Below are positions 24,220-31,256 of a stretch of 64,000 nt of DNA, one piece after another. The DNA comes from Chloroflexota bacterium (lineage in GTDB: Bacteria > Chloroflexota > Limnocylindria > Limnocylindrales > CSP1-4). The notes below the pieces were generated by a model. That model worked only from the letters and a program-made list of their open reading frames with translations, had not been told where the DNA came from and did no database searches. Positions within the stretch are counted from its first letter, which is position 1. Every line of letters starts with the position of its first letter. Position numbers and translations under genes: made by a program. Location of the stretch: NCBI GenBank assembly GCA_021802825.1, contig JAJZRG010000004.1, forward strand, positions 1 to 64,000. Reading direction: 5' to 3'.

Positions 24220-24251
24220 TGCGCATCTTCGAATATGTCGATGATTGCGCA
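24220..24251 (+). promoter_or_regulatory. Candidate ArsR operator with overlapping -10 box
   Basis: Imperfect inverted repeat: left half TGCGCATCTTCGA (24220-24232), right half TCGATGATTGCGCA (24238-24251), matching after one 1-nt slip. GATGAT at 24240-24245 would be a -10 box, 7 nt before the ATG at 24253. An ArsR dimer bound here would block the promoter of its own operon. Confidence 0.45.
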
Positions 24252-24252
24252 C

Positions 24253-24597
24253 ATGGACGAGATCACGATGCTGCAGGCCGAGATCCTCAAGACCTTGGCC
24301 AGCCCGCGCCGGCTGGAGATCATCCATCGCCTGGCACAGGGCCCGTGCGAGGTCCGACGCCTCGCCGAGGACCTCGGCGCATCCCAGCCCAACATCTCGC
24401 AGCACCTCTCCGTGCTTCGCACCGCGGGTCTCGTGGATGCGGAGCGCGATGGCCGCGAGGTGCGCTACAGCATCACGGACCCCGATGTGGTCGTGGCCTG
24501 CGGGGTGATGCGCAACGTCCTCCAGCGCCGTCTGGTCCGGCTCGGCCGCCTGTCCACCATCGACACGACGCACGCCGAGCTTGTCGAGACGCAGTAG
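24253..24597 (+). CDS. ArsR/SmtB-family repressor with two cysteines
   Basis: A 114-aa winged-helix regulator. The recognition helix is in SQPNISQHLSVLRTAG and the wing in RDGREVRYSI. It lacks the metal-binding CxC of classical ArsR but keeps Cys32 (GPCEV) and Cys83 (VACGVM). Such a Cys pair, one near the HTH and one in the C-terminal helix, is how persulfide sensors such as SqrR and BigR work. In-frame ATGs also exist at 24235 and 24241, but they lie inside the inverted repeat. It heads a sulfur-transfer operon. Confidence 0.85.
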   Translation: MDEITMLQAEILKTLASPRRLEIIHRLAQGPCEVRRLAEDLGASQPNISQHLSVLRTAGLVDAERDGREVRYSITDPDVVVACGVMRNVLQRRLVRLGRLSTIDTTHAELVETQ

Positions 24598-24617
24598 CGA
24601 GCAACGAAAGGGAACCC

Positions 24618-25031
24618 GTGGACGAGAGCCTCAACCTCGTGGTCTTCTCGGGCACCGACGACCGGCTGCAGGCCGTCGCGGTGCTCGCCGCCGGCGCCGC
24701 CGCGCTCGGCAAGCCCGTGCACCTCTTCCTGCAGTACTGGGCGCTCGACGCGTTCACCAAGGCCAAGATCGGCGGTGACCATGGGCTGGCGCCCGAGGCC
24801 GGTGACGAGGGCCGGGCAGCCGTTGACGCGCTCGCCAAGGCCGGCCAGGCGAGCTGGGCGGAGACGCTGCGCCAGGCCAAGGAGCTGGGCGAGGTGGACA
24901 TCCAGGCCTGCTCGCTCTCGATGGACCTCCTCCGCCTTGAGGAGTCGGATCTCGATCCGCTGGTGGACGGCGTGGAGGGCGTGACGGCCTTCTACCTCAA
25001 TGCCGGCGAAGGCCAGATCGTCTTCATCTAG
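24618..25031 (+). CDS. DsrE-family sulfur-transfer protein
   Basis: A 137-aa protein of the DsrE/DsrF/TusD fold. Single Cys in VDIQACSLSMDLL is at the family's persulfide-carrying position. GTG start with GAAAGGGA just upstream. It probably passes sulfane sulfur to or from the TusA protein encoded 41 bp downstream. Confidence 0.82.
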   Translation: MDESLNLVVFSGTDDRLQAVAVLAAGAAALGKPVHLFLQYWALDAFTKAKIGGDHGLAPEAGDEGRAAVDALAKAGQASWAETLRQAKELGEVDIQACSLSMDLLRLEESDLDPLVDGVEGVTAFYLNAGEGQIVFI

Positions 25032-25072
25032 TGGCCGTGCGCGGCTGTGGCGCCGCGGAAAGGAACAACCGA

Positions 25073-25297
25073 ATGGCGAACATCGTGGTCGATGCGAAGG
25101 GCCTGAACTGCCCGATGCCGATCGTGAAGACCGCGCAGGCGATCAAGGCCCTGGCGTCGGGGCAGACCGTCGAGGTCCTGGCCACGGACGCTGGGTCCGT
25201 CAAGGACTTCGCCGCCTGGTCCAAGACCACCGGCAATGAACTCGTCGAGCAGACCAAGGACGGCGGCGTGTTCCGCTTCGTCCTCCGAAAGAAGTAG
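25073..25297 (+). CDS. TusA-family sulfur carrier (CPMP type)
   Basis: A 74-aa TusA/SirA-like protein. The persulfide Cys is in LNCPMPIVK at residue 13. GGAAAGGA precedes the ATG. It is one of two TusA proteins in this operon. Such pairs with DsrE partners move sulfur from an oxidising enzyme to acceptors in the cytoplasm. Confidence 0.87.
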   Translation: MANIVVDAKGLNCPMPIVKTAQAIKALASGQTVEVLATDAGSVKDFAAWSKTTGNELVEQTKDGGVFRFVLRKK

Positions 25298-25307
25298 GGA
25301 ACGACCC

Positions 25308-25856
25308 ATGACTCTCGCCGAAGCACCTGTTGTTGTCGCCACCGAGCCCGCGCCCGCCCCGGCGGCCGCCGAGCCGCCGACCCAGCAGGGCATCGCGATC
25401 ATCTGCTACAGCGGCGAGCTCGAGAAGACGTGGGCCGCCATGATCCTGGCCTCGACTTCCGCGTCGCTCGGCCTGCCCACCAAGGTGTTCGTCACCTTCT
25501 GGGGCCTCCAGACCTTCGTCAAGAGCGGCAAGCGGATCACCGGCCAGAACTGGATGCAGAAGATGCTGGCCATGATGTCCCGTCCGGGGATCAAGCACCG
25601 CAAGATGTCCAAGATGAACTTCCTGGGCATGGGCCCGTGGATGATGTTCAAGCTGGCCAAGCAGTACGGCGTGTCGTCACCGGCCGAGCTGCTCGAGGTC
25701 GCCCAGATGATGGGCGTTGAGTTCGTGCCCTGCCAGATGACCATGGACATGTTCGGCCTCACCCGCGACGACCTGATCGAGGGCATGGGCGAGCCCGTCG
25801 GGGCCGCCACATACCTCTCCTATGTCGCCGAGGGCGCCGCGCCGATCTTTATCTAG
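25308..25856 (+). CDS. DsrE2-family protein
   Basis: A 182-aa DsrE/F/DrsH-like protein. After a low-complexity Ala/Pro N-terminus (residues 5-25) comes the domain, with [11 protein letters not shown] and the conserved Cys in [13 protein letters not shown]. DsrE2 proteins are frequently membrane-associated and coupled to TusA in sulfur-oxidising bacteria. The ATG is 10 bp after the TusA stop. Confidence 0.85.
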   Translation: MTLAEAPVVVATEPAPAPAAAEPPTQQGIAIICYSGELEKTWAAMILASTSASLGLPTKVFVTFWGLQTFVKSGKRITGQNWMQKMLAMMSRPGIKHRKMSKMNFLGMGPWMMFKLAKQYGVSSPAELLEVAQMMGVEFVPCQMTMDMFGLTRDDLIEGMGEPVGAATYLSYVAEGAAPIFI

Positions 25857-25944
25857 GCCAACCAGCACCTCCCTTCGGCCCCCTGGGCGCGGGTCCCTCC
25901 CGCCCGCGCCTTGGGTCGGCCGTGCCCGCGGAAAGGATCCGGAG

Positions 25945-26199
25945 ATGACCGCCGAACCCACCAGCACACCCGACATCACCACCACCATCGACGCGCGCGG
26001 CAGCTTCTGCCCAGGCCCCCTGATGGAGCTCATCCGGGGCATGAAGGAGGCCGAGGTCGGTGAAGTCCTGGCCGTGCTCTCGACCGACAAGGGCAGCAAG
26101 ACCGACATTCCAAAGTGGGTGGGCAAGGCTGGCCACAACCTGATCGGCGTGCTCACCCGCGACGGCTACGACGAGATCGTCGTCCAGAAGGTCCGGTAG
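25945..26199 (+). CDS. TusA-family sulfur carrier (CPGP type)
   Basis: An 84-aa second TusA paralogue with Cys in [12 protein letters not shown] and a 12-residue N-terminal extension. GGAAAGGA-like purines precede the ATG. The CPGP motif (against CPMP in the first paralogue) is the type often found next to DsrE2 and pyridine-nucleotide-disulfide oxidoreductases. Confidence 0.87.
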   Translation: MTAEPTSTPDITTTIDARGSFCPGPLMELIRGMKEAEVGEVLAVLSTDKGSKTDIPKWVGKAGHNLIGVLTRDGYDEIVVQKVR

Positions 26200-26204
26200 C
26201 CCTG

Positions 26205-27404
26205 ATGAAGCGCGTCGTCGTTCTGGGCGGTGGGGTGGGCGGCACCCTCGCCGCCAACCTCATCGCTCGCAAGCTCAAGCGCGAGATCGCAGCTGGCCAG
26301 GCCAAGGTCACCGTCGTGGATGCCACCGGCAGCCACGCGTACCAGCCCGGCTACATGTACATCGCGATGGGCAACGAGAAGGCCGAGAAGCTGGTCAGGC
26401 CCGAGAAGTCGCTGCTCGACGGGAACGTGGAGCTGGTGATCGACACGGTGACCCGCATCGACGCCCCGGGCAACTCGGTCACGCTGGGCTCCGGCGCCAC
26501 GATGGCGTTCGACCAGCTGGTCATCGCCCTGGGCTCGCGGATCCTGCCCGGCGACCTGCCCAACTTCGAGGGCGAGGCCCACCACTTCTACACGCCCGAA
26601 GCCGCCAAGAGGCTGCGCAAGGCGCTGGACGCGTTCCAGGGCGGCAAGATCGTCGTCGCGATCGCGGGCATCCCGTACAAGTGCCCGCCCGCGCCGCTCG
26701 AGGTGGCCTTCCTGGTCGAGTCCGAGCTGCGCGAGCGCGGCCTGCGCGACAAGACCGAGATCACGTTCCTCTCGCCGATCAACCGCGCGTTCACCATCGA
26801 GAGCGTGTCCGACATGGCCACGCCGATCTTCGAGGAGAAGGGCATCAGGCTCGAGCTCCTCGCCGGCGTGTCCGAGATCGACCCCGAGCGCAAGGTGGTG
26901 ATCACCGACGCGTTCGAGGAGCACCCGTACGACCTGCTGATCTGCGTCCCGCCGCACAAGGGCGCGCAGGTGGTGATCGACTCCGGCCTCGCCCCCAAGT
27001 CGGGCTGGGTGCCGACCGACCGCGCCACGCTCCAGGTCAAGACGATCGCCAAGCCCGCGCCGGGCACCGCCGACGAGGACATCCCGCGCTACCCCAACGT
27101 GTACGCGCTGGGCGACACGACCGACCTGCCGCTCTCGAAGGCGGGCTCGACGGCGCACTTCGAGGCGCCGGTGGTCGCGGAGCGCGTGGCCGCCGCGATC
27201 AAGGGCCGCGCGCCCGAGGGCAAGGAGGCCAACTACACCGGCAAGGTGATGTGCTTCTTCGAGGTGGGCGACGGCAAGGGCACGCTCCTCCAGTTCGACT
27301 ACAACCACCCCCCGAAGCCCCCCAAGCCGAGCGCCCTGTGGCACATCGGCAAGATCATGTTCAACAAGACGTACTGGCGCACCGTGCCCCGCGGGCGCGT
27401 GTAG
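26205..27404 (+). CDS. Sulfide:quinone oxidoreductase-like flavoprotein
   Basis: A 399-aa FAD enzyme. FAD-binding starts at VVVLGGGVGGTLAA, and NVYALGDTTDLP is the second flavin motif. Cys160 (YKCPPAPLE) and Cys350 (VMCFFEVG) align with the two redox cysteines of SQR; the third, accessory Cys is absent. SQR oxidises sulfide to a sulfane product on the outer face of the membrane and reduces quinone; the C-terminal KPPKPSALWHIGK region is amphipathic. It lies 5 bp after the TusA gene, last in the operon, so product sulfur could pass to TusA/DsrE. Confidence 0.85.
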   Translation: MKRVVVLGGGVGGTLAANLIARKLKREIAAGQAKVTVVDATGSHAYQPGYMYIAMGNEKAEKLVRPEKSLLDGNVELVIDTVTRIDAPGNSVTLGSGATMAFDQLVIALGSRILPGDLPNFEGEAHHFYTPEAAKRLRKALDAFQGGKIVVAIAGIPYKCPPAPLEVAFLVESELRERGLRDKTEITFLSPINRAFTIESVSDMATPIFEEKGIRLELLAGVSEIDPERKVVITDAFEEHPYDLLICVPPHKGAQVVIDSGLAPKSGWVPTDRATLQVKTIAKPAPGTADEDIPRYPNVYALGDTTDLPLSKAGSTAHFEAPVVAERVAAAIKGRAPEGKEANYTGKVMCFFEVGDGKGTLLQFDYNHPPKPPKPSALWHIGKIMFNKTYWRTVPRGRV

Positions 27405-27415
27405 CGTCGGGCCCT

Positions 27416-27465
27416 GGCCGCGACCCTAGTCGGCCGCGACCCAAGGCCTCCTTCGGCCGCGACCC
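27416..27465. repeat. Three copies of GGCCGCGACCC
   Basis: Exact copies at 27416-27426, 27432-27442 and 27455-27465, just after the sulfur operon. I see no strong hairpin built from them. Confidence 0.5.
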
Positions 27466-27628
27466 AGCCATGTGTTGTCTGGCGATCCGGCGAGCGTGGA
27501 CTGAGCGGCAAACCGCTGCTTTCGGCCCGGTCCGCGCTCGCTGACGCCGAGAATGACACCGCGGTGAGTCGCCCACCTGCGGTGGGTCTGGGACGGAAAG
27601 CCCGGCGCTCAGGCCGGGCGCCCCGACC

Positions 27629-27634
27629 TACAAT
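27629..27634 (+). promoter_or_regulatory. -10 box upstream of the leader ORF
   Basis: TACAAT ends 7 nt before GTG 27642. A GCCCGGC-N5-GCCGGGC-like hairpin lies immediately upstream (about 27600-27619). Confidence 0.5.
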
Positions 27635-27641
27635 CGGCTAC

Positions 27642-27683
27642 GTGAACGCATTCCACAGCCCGCGCCGCCTGGGCGCCCGATGA
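27642..27683 (+). CDS. 13-codon leaderless leader ORF coupled to the aminotransferase
   Basis: GTG 7 nt after TACAAT opens a 13-codon ORF (V-N-A-F-H-S-P-R-R-L-G-A-R) whose TGA overlaps the ATG of the aminotransferase as ATGA. The aminotransferase has no SD, so its translation probably depends on ribosomes terminating here. Alternatively the box serves the long ORF alone, from a short leader. Confidence 0.45.
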   Translation: MNAFHSPRRLGAR

Positions 27684-29011
27684 GCGGCCGCGTCTTCTCC
27701 CGCGCGTCCTCGCCCAACCCGCCCGTCGCCGCGTCGGCCCACGGCTCCACCATCGTGGACACCGAGGGGCGGGAGTACCTCGACGCCGCGGGCGGCGCGA
27801 TCGTCGTGGGCATCGGCCACGGGCGGCGCGAGGTCGTGGACGCGATGGCGGCGCAGGCGGCACGAATCACCTACGCGCACGGCTCCGCGTTCACGACCGA
27901 GGCACTCGAGCAGTACGCGGCGGCCGTGGGCAGCCGGCTGCCGATGGTCGCTCCCGCGATCTACCCGGTAAGCGGCGGTTCGGAGGCCATCGAGACCGCG
28001 CTCAAGCTGGCGCGCGCAACGCAGCTCGCCCGGGGCGAGGCGGACCGGACAGCGGTCTTCGCGCGCTGGAGCAGCTACCACGGCAACACGCTCGGCGCGC
28101 TCGACTTGTCGGGCCGGCTCCCGCTGCGCAAGCCCTACGAGGCCTGGCTGGGCCGGTTCGGCCACGTGTCGGCCGCGTACCCCTACCGGGCCGGCGAGCC
28201 GGGTGCGAATGCCCTAGGCTCGGCGGAGGCGCTGGCGTCGGAGCTGGACGAGGCGATCGCCGATGCGGGCCCGGGCAGGGTCGCGGCGTTCATCGCGGAG
28301 CCCATCGTCGGTGCCACGCTCGGCGCGGTCGAGCCGCCCGAGGGATACTGGCCCGCGATCGCCGAGGTGTGCCGCCGACACGGAGTGCTGCTGATCGCCG
28401 ACGAGGTCATGACGGGCTTCGGGCGAACCGGCGCCTGGTTCGGCGTGGACCACTGGGGGATCCGGCCTGACATTCTTGTGGCGGCCAAGGGTGCGACCAG
28501 CGGCTACTTCCCGTTCGGCTTCGCGGCGGCGTCGGGCGAGGTCCACGACACCGTCCGCGCCGGCAGCGGCTTCACCCACGGGTTCACCTACTCGCACCAG
28601 CCCGTCGGGGCGGCCGTCGCGCGCGAGGTCCTGCGGATCCTCGAGGCGGAGTCGCTCGTCGGGGCATCGCTCATCAAGGGCGCGAGGCTCCAGGCGCTCC
28701 TGCACGAGCGGCTCGACGGCCACGCGGCCGTCGGCGACATCCGGGGCCGGGGCCTGCTGGTCGGCGTGGAGCTGGTCTCCGACCGCTCGACCAGGTCGCC
28801 CTACCCGAGGGCGGCCAAGCTCGTCGAGCGCGTGGTTCGGGCCGCCCGCGAGCACGGGCTGCTGCTCTACTCGGGCAGCGGCAACGCGAACGGGGTGGAC
28901 GGCGACATGGTCCTGCTCGGACCGCCCTTCGTGATCACCGACGACGAGCTCGTGCGGGTGGCCGATGGCCTGTGCGGCGCCCTCGACGAGGCGGTTGCCG
29001 CACTGGGATAG
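27680..29011 (+). CDS. Class III PLP aminotransferase
   Basis: A 443-aa aspartate aminotransferase family (class III) enzyme. Lys270 in AAKGATSGYFPFG binds PLP. YPVSGGSEAIETALKLAR, SSYHGNTLGA and ADEVMTGFGRTG are conserved. It is more like beta-alanine/adenosylmethionine-type transaminases than the paralogue at 7200. The amine donor is unknown. It ends 4 bp from the convergent membrane-protein gene. Confidence 0.85.
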   Translation: MSGRVFSRASSPNPPVAASAHGSTIVDTEGREYLDAAGGAIVVGIGHGRREVVDAMAAQAARITYAHGSAFTTEALEQYAAAVGSRLPMVAPAIYPVSGGSEAIETALKLARATQLARGEADRTAVFARWSSYHGNTLGALDLSGRLPLRKPYEAWLGRFGHVSAAYPYRAGEPGANALGSAEALASELDEAIADAGPGRVAAFIAEPIVGATLGAVEPPEGYWPAIAEVCRRHGVLLIADEVMTGFGRTGAWFGVDHWGIRPDILVAAKGATSGYFPFGFAAASGEVHDTVRAGSGFTHGFTYSHQPVGAAVAREVLRILEAESLVGASLIKGARLQALLHERLDGHAAVGDIRGRGLLVGVELVSDRSTRSPYPRAAKLVERVVRAAREHGLLLYSGSGNANGVDGDMVLLGPPFVITDDELVRVADGLCGALDEAVAALG

Positions 29012-29015
29012 GGAG

Positions 29016-29585
29016 CTACAGTCGCCGGCGCTCGGTCGAGGAGCGCACCAGCAGCAGCACGCCGAGGACCACGATCAGCACCGGCCACACGAGGTCGCTG
29101 AAGTTGGGGACCGCGAGCGTCGAGCCGCCGATCGCCACGAGGATCACACCCAGGCCGGCCTGCCAGCCCCAGCCGGCGCCGCTGGCGGCCCGGACGAGGG
29201 CGATGAACAGGAACGCGACACCGAGGCACAGCGTGCCGACGCCCGGGCCGCTCACCACGTGGGCCGCGCGGAGCAGGTCTGGGGCCGCGAGCGCCGTGAT
29301 GATCGCGCCGAGATAGAGCGAGCCCATGCCGCGGTTGATCGCCCAGGACGCGAGGAACGCGACGCCCACGGCGAGGAACAGCAGCGAGCCGGCCGCGTCA
29401 ACCGCCGCGGGGTACACCTGCTTGAGCAGCAGGAGGGCCCCGAACACGACGAGGAAGATGCCGAACCACGGCACCCGGCCCCGGCCGCGGGAGCCGCCGA
29501 TGTCGGACCACTCCCAGCCATAGACGCGGGTCCTGCCGCCGTCGATCACGTCGCCCCGGAGGGGCTCGCCGGGTTGCTGGGCCAT
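29016..29585 (-). CDS. Multi-pass membrane protein (LiaI/DUF5668-like)
   Basis: A 189-aa protein. A 38-residue polar N-terminus is followed by about six short hydrophobic segments in hairpin-like pairs (LLLLKQVYP, VLLLVRSS). The W-P-hydrophobic ends match the LiaI/LiaF-TM (DUF5668) type, which is linked to envelope stress. GGAG precedes the ATG. The role is not known. Confidence 0.6.
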   Translation of the reverse strand: MAQQPGEPLRGDVIDGGRTRVYGWEWSDIGGSRGRGRVPWFGIFLVVFGALLLLKQVYPAAVDAAGSLLFLAVGVAFLASWAINRGMGSLYLGAIITALAAPDLLRAAHVVSGPGVGTLCLGVAFLFIALVRAASGAGWGWQAGLGVILVAIGGSTLAVPNFSDLVWPVLIVVLGVLLLVRSSTERRRL

Positions 29586-29662
29586 CGGGCACTCCTTCGT
29601 GCTGCGTCCCGGCGAGCGTACCGCGTCTCGCGCTGGGCCAGCGCCGGAGCCCGCGATCGGAC

Positions 29663-29668
29663 TACGAT
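29663..29668 (+). promoter_or_regulatory. -10 box for a leaderless PTE-family mRNA
   Basis: TACGAT ends 6 nt before the ATG at 29675; no SD is present. Confidence 0.5.
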
Positions 29669-29674
29669 CGGGCC

Positions 29675-30613
29675 ATGCCCCACGCGATGACCGTCCTCGG
29701 CCCCGTGGACCCGTCGGCCCTCGGGTTCACGCTCCCACATGAGCACACCCAGATCGCGCTGTGGCAGATCCCCGGCCGGTACGACTACTGGGAGCTGACC
29801 CGGGACGAGCCGGTGATCCTCGACGAGCTGAGCCTGTTCCGAGAGGCTGGCGGCGCGTCGCTGTGCGACCTCACGCTGCCGGGCGTCGGGCGTGACCCCG
29901 CGTGGCTGGCGCGCCTGGCGCGGCAGAGCGGACTCAACATCGTGATGGGCGGCGGCTGGTACCGGAACCCGTACTACCCGCCCGAGGCGCGGATCGACCG
30001 GCGGATGACCGACGAGCTGGCCGAGGAACTGGTCGGCGAGGCGACGGCCGGGGTGGGCGACACCGGCATCCGGATCGGGATCCTGGGCGAGGTCGGGACC
30101 GACAAGCCATGGGTGTCGCCGGCCGAGGAGCGGGTGTTCCGGGCGGTGGCGCGGGCGTCGCGGCGGACCGGGCTTGCCATCACGACCCATGCCGCGCAGT
30201 CAACGGTGGGGGCGCTGCAGCTCCAGATCCTCGAGGAGGAGGGCGCGGACCCGGGGCGCATCGTCATCGGGCACGCGGACTCCTACCCGCGGTTCGACCA
30301 CTACCTGGCGCTTCTGGAGCGCGGGGCCTCGATCGAGTTCGACTTCCTGGGCATGGCCTTCGAGCCCACCGAGAAGCACGGCGAGGCGCGTGTCGTGGAC
30401 CTGTTGCTGGAGCTGCTCGGTCGTGGTTACGGCGACCGGATCCTGCTCAGCCAGGACGTGTGCCACAACAGCCAGCTCCGCCGCTACAAGGGCAACGGGT
30501 ACACATACCTGCAGACGACGTTCCTGCCCCGGCTCCGGGAGCGCGGGGTCGGCGCGGCCGAGATCGACCAGATGACCGTCGCGAACCCGCGCCGGATCCT
30601 TGCGATCGGGTAG
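29675..30613 (+). CDS. Phosphotriesterase-family metal hydrolase
   Basis: A 312-aa TIM-barrel amidohydrolase. Metal ligands appear in order: HEH (PHEHTQ), Glu in GEVGTDK at the place of the carboxylated Lys of true phosphotriesterase, then THAA, GHAD and SQDVC. Glu bridging is typical of the PTER/PHP subgroup rather than of organophosphate or lactone hydrolases. The substrate is unknown. It is followed by a strong terminator. Confidence 0.82.
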   Translation: MPHAMTVLGPVDPSALGFTLPHEHTQIALWQIPGRYDYWELTRDEPVILDELSLFREAGGASLCDLTLPGVGRDPAWLARLARQSGLNIVMGGGWYRNPYYPPEARIDRRMTDELAEELVGEATAGVGDTGIRIGILGEVGTDKPWVSPAEERVFRAVARASRRTGLAITTHAAQSTVGALQLQILEEEGADPGRIVIGHADSYPRFDHYLALLERGASIEFDFLGMAFEPTEKHGEARVVDLLLELLGRGYGDRILLSQDVCHNSQLRRYKGNGYTYLQTTFLPRLRERGVGAAEIDQMTVANPRRILAIG

Positions 30614-30658
30614 GGCGATCGAGGCCGACCAGACACCAGGAAGCCCGCGAGACACGAA

Positions 30659-30685
30659 GAAGCCCCGGCGGCGAGCCGGGGCTTC
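30659..30685. terminator. Strong bidirectional terminator
   Basis: An 11-bp perfect stem, GAAGCCCCGGC with GCCGGGGCTTC, and a 5-nt loop, between the convergent PTE-family and OsmC genes. Confidence 0.8.
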
Positions 30686-30709
30686 GAGCTGAAGGCGAAG
30701 CGGCGCGCG

Positions 30710-31150
30710 TCAGCCCAGCGTCGCCTCCACGGACAGGGCCACGTTGCCCTTGAGCGCGCCCGAGACCGGGCAGCCCTCCTTGGCGGCTTCGGCCAGCTCG
30801 GCGAACTTCGCCTGGTCAAGGCCCGGCACCTGTCCGCGGACGGTGAGCTCGCTCTTGGTGATCTTCCAGCCAGCCTCGGCCTTGTCGAAGGTGACCGTGG
30901 CGCGGACGCTGAGCTTCGTCGCCGGCGTCCCGTTCTTGGCGAGCCCATTCGAGAATGCCATCGAGAAGCACGATGCGTGCGCGGCCGCGATCAGCTCCTC
31001 CGGGCTCGTCCTGCCGTTGTGCTCCTCGGTCCTGGCGGCCCAGCTGACGGCCTGTCGGCTGAAGGCGCCCGACGACACGTAGTCGATCGAGCCGCTGCCG
31101 CTGGTCAGGTCGCCGGTCCAGGTCGTCTCGGCGTAACGGGTGACAGCCAT
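30710..31150 (-). CDS. OsmC/Ohr-family peroxiredoxin
   Basis: A 146-aa protein that reduces organic hydroperoxides through a Cys pair: HASCFSMA (peroxidatic) and EGCPVSGAL (resolving). Arg in the EHNGRTSPEELI segment is part of the site. The type is OsmC rather than OhrA. AAGGAGG lies just before the ATG. No peroxide regulator is adjacent. Confidence 0.9.
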   Translation of the reverse strand: MAVTRYAETTWTGDLTSGSGSIDYVSSGAFSRQAVSWAARTEEHNGRTSPEELIAAAHASCFSMAFSNGLAKNGTPATKLSVRATVTFDKAEAGWKITKSELTVRGQVPGLDQAKFAELAEAAKEGCPVSGALKGNVALSVEATLG

Positions 31151-31240
31151 GCGGTACCTCCTTGGGCACGTTCCGGACGCAGGGTTGGGATCTTGTGGTG
31201 GTTAGCGTGCCACGGGTCGGCGCAGGTTGCCCTGAACGGA

Positions 31241-31255
31241 CGGCCCAGCGGGCCG
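31241..31255 (-). terminator. Hairpin after the RND gene
   Basis: CGGCCC-AGC-GGGCCG lies directly after the RND stop codon. The stem is short. Confidence 0.45.
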
Positions 31256-31256
31256 A

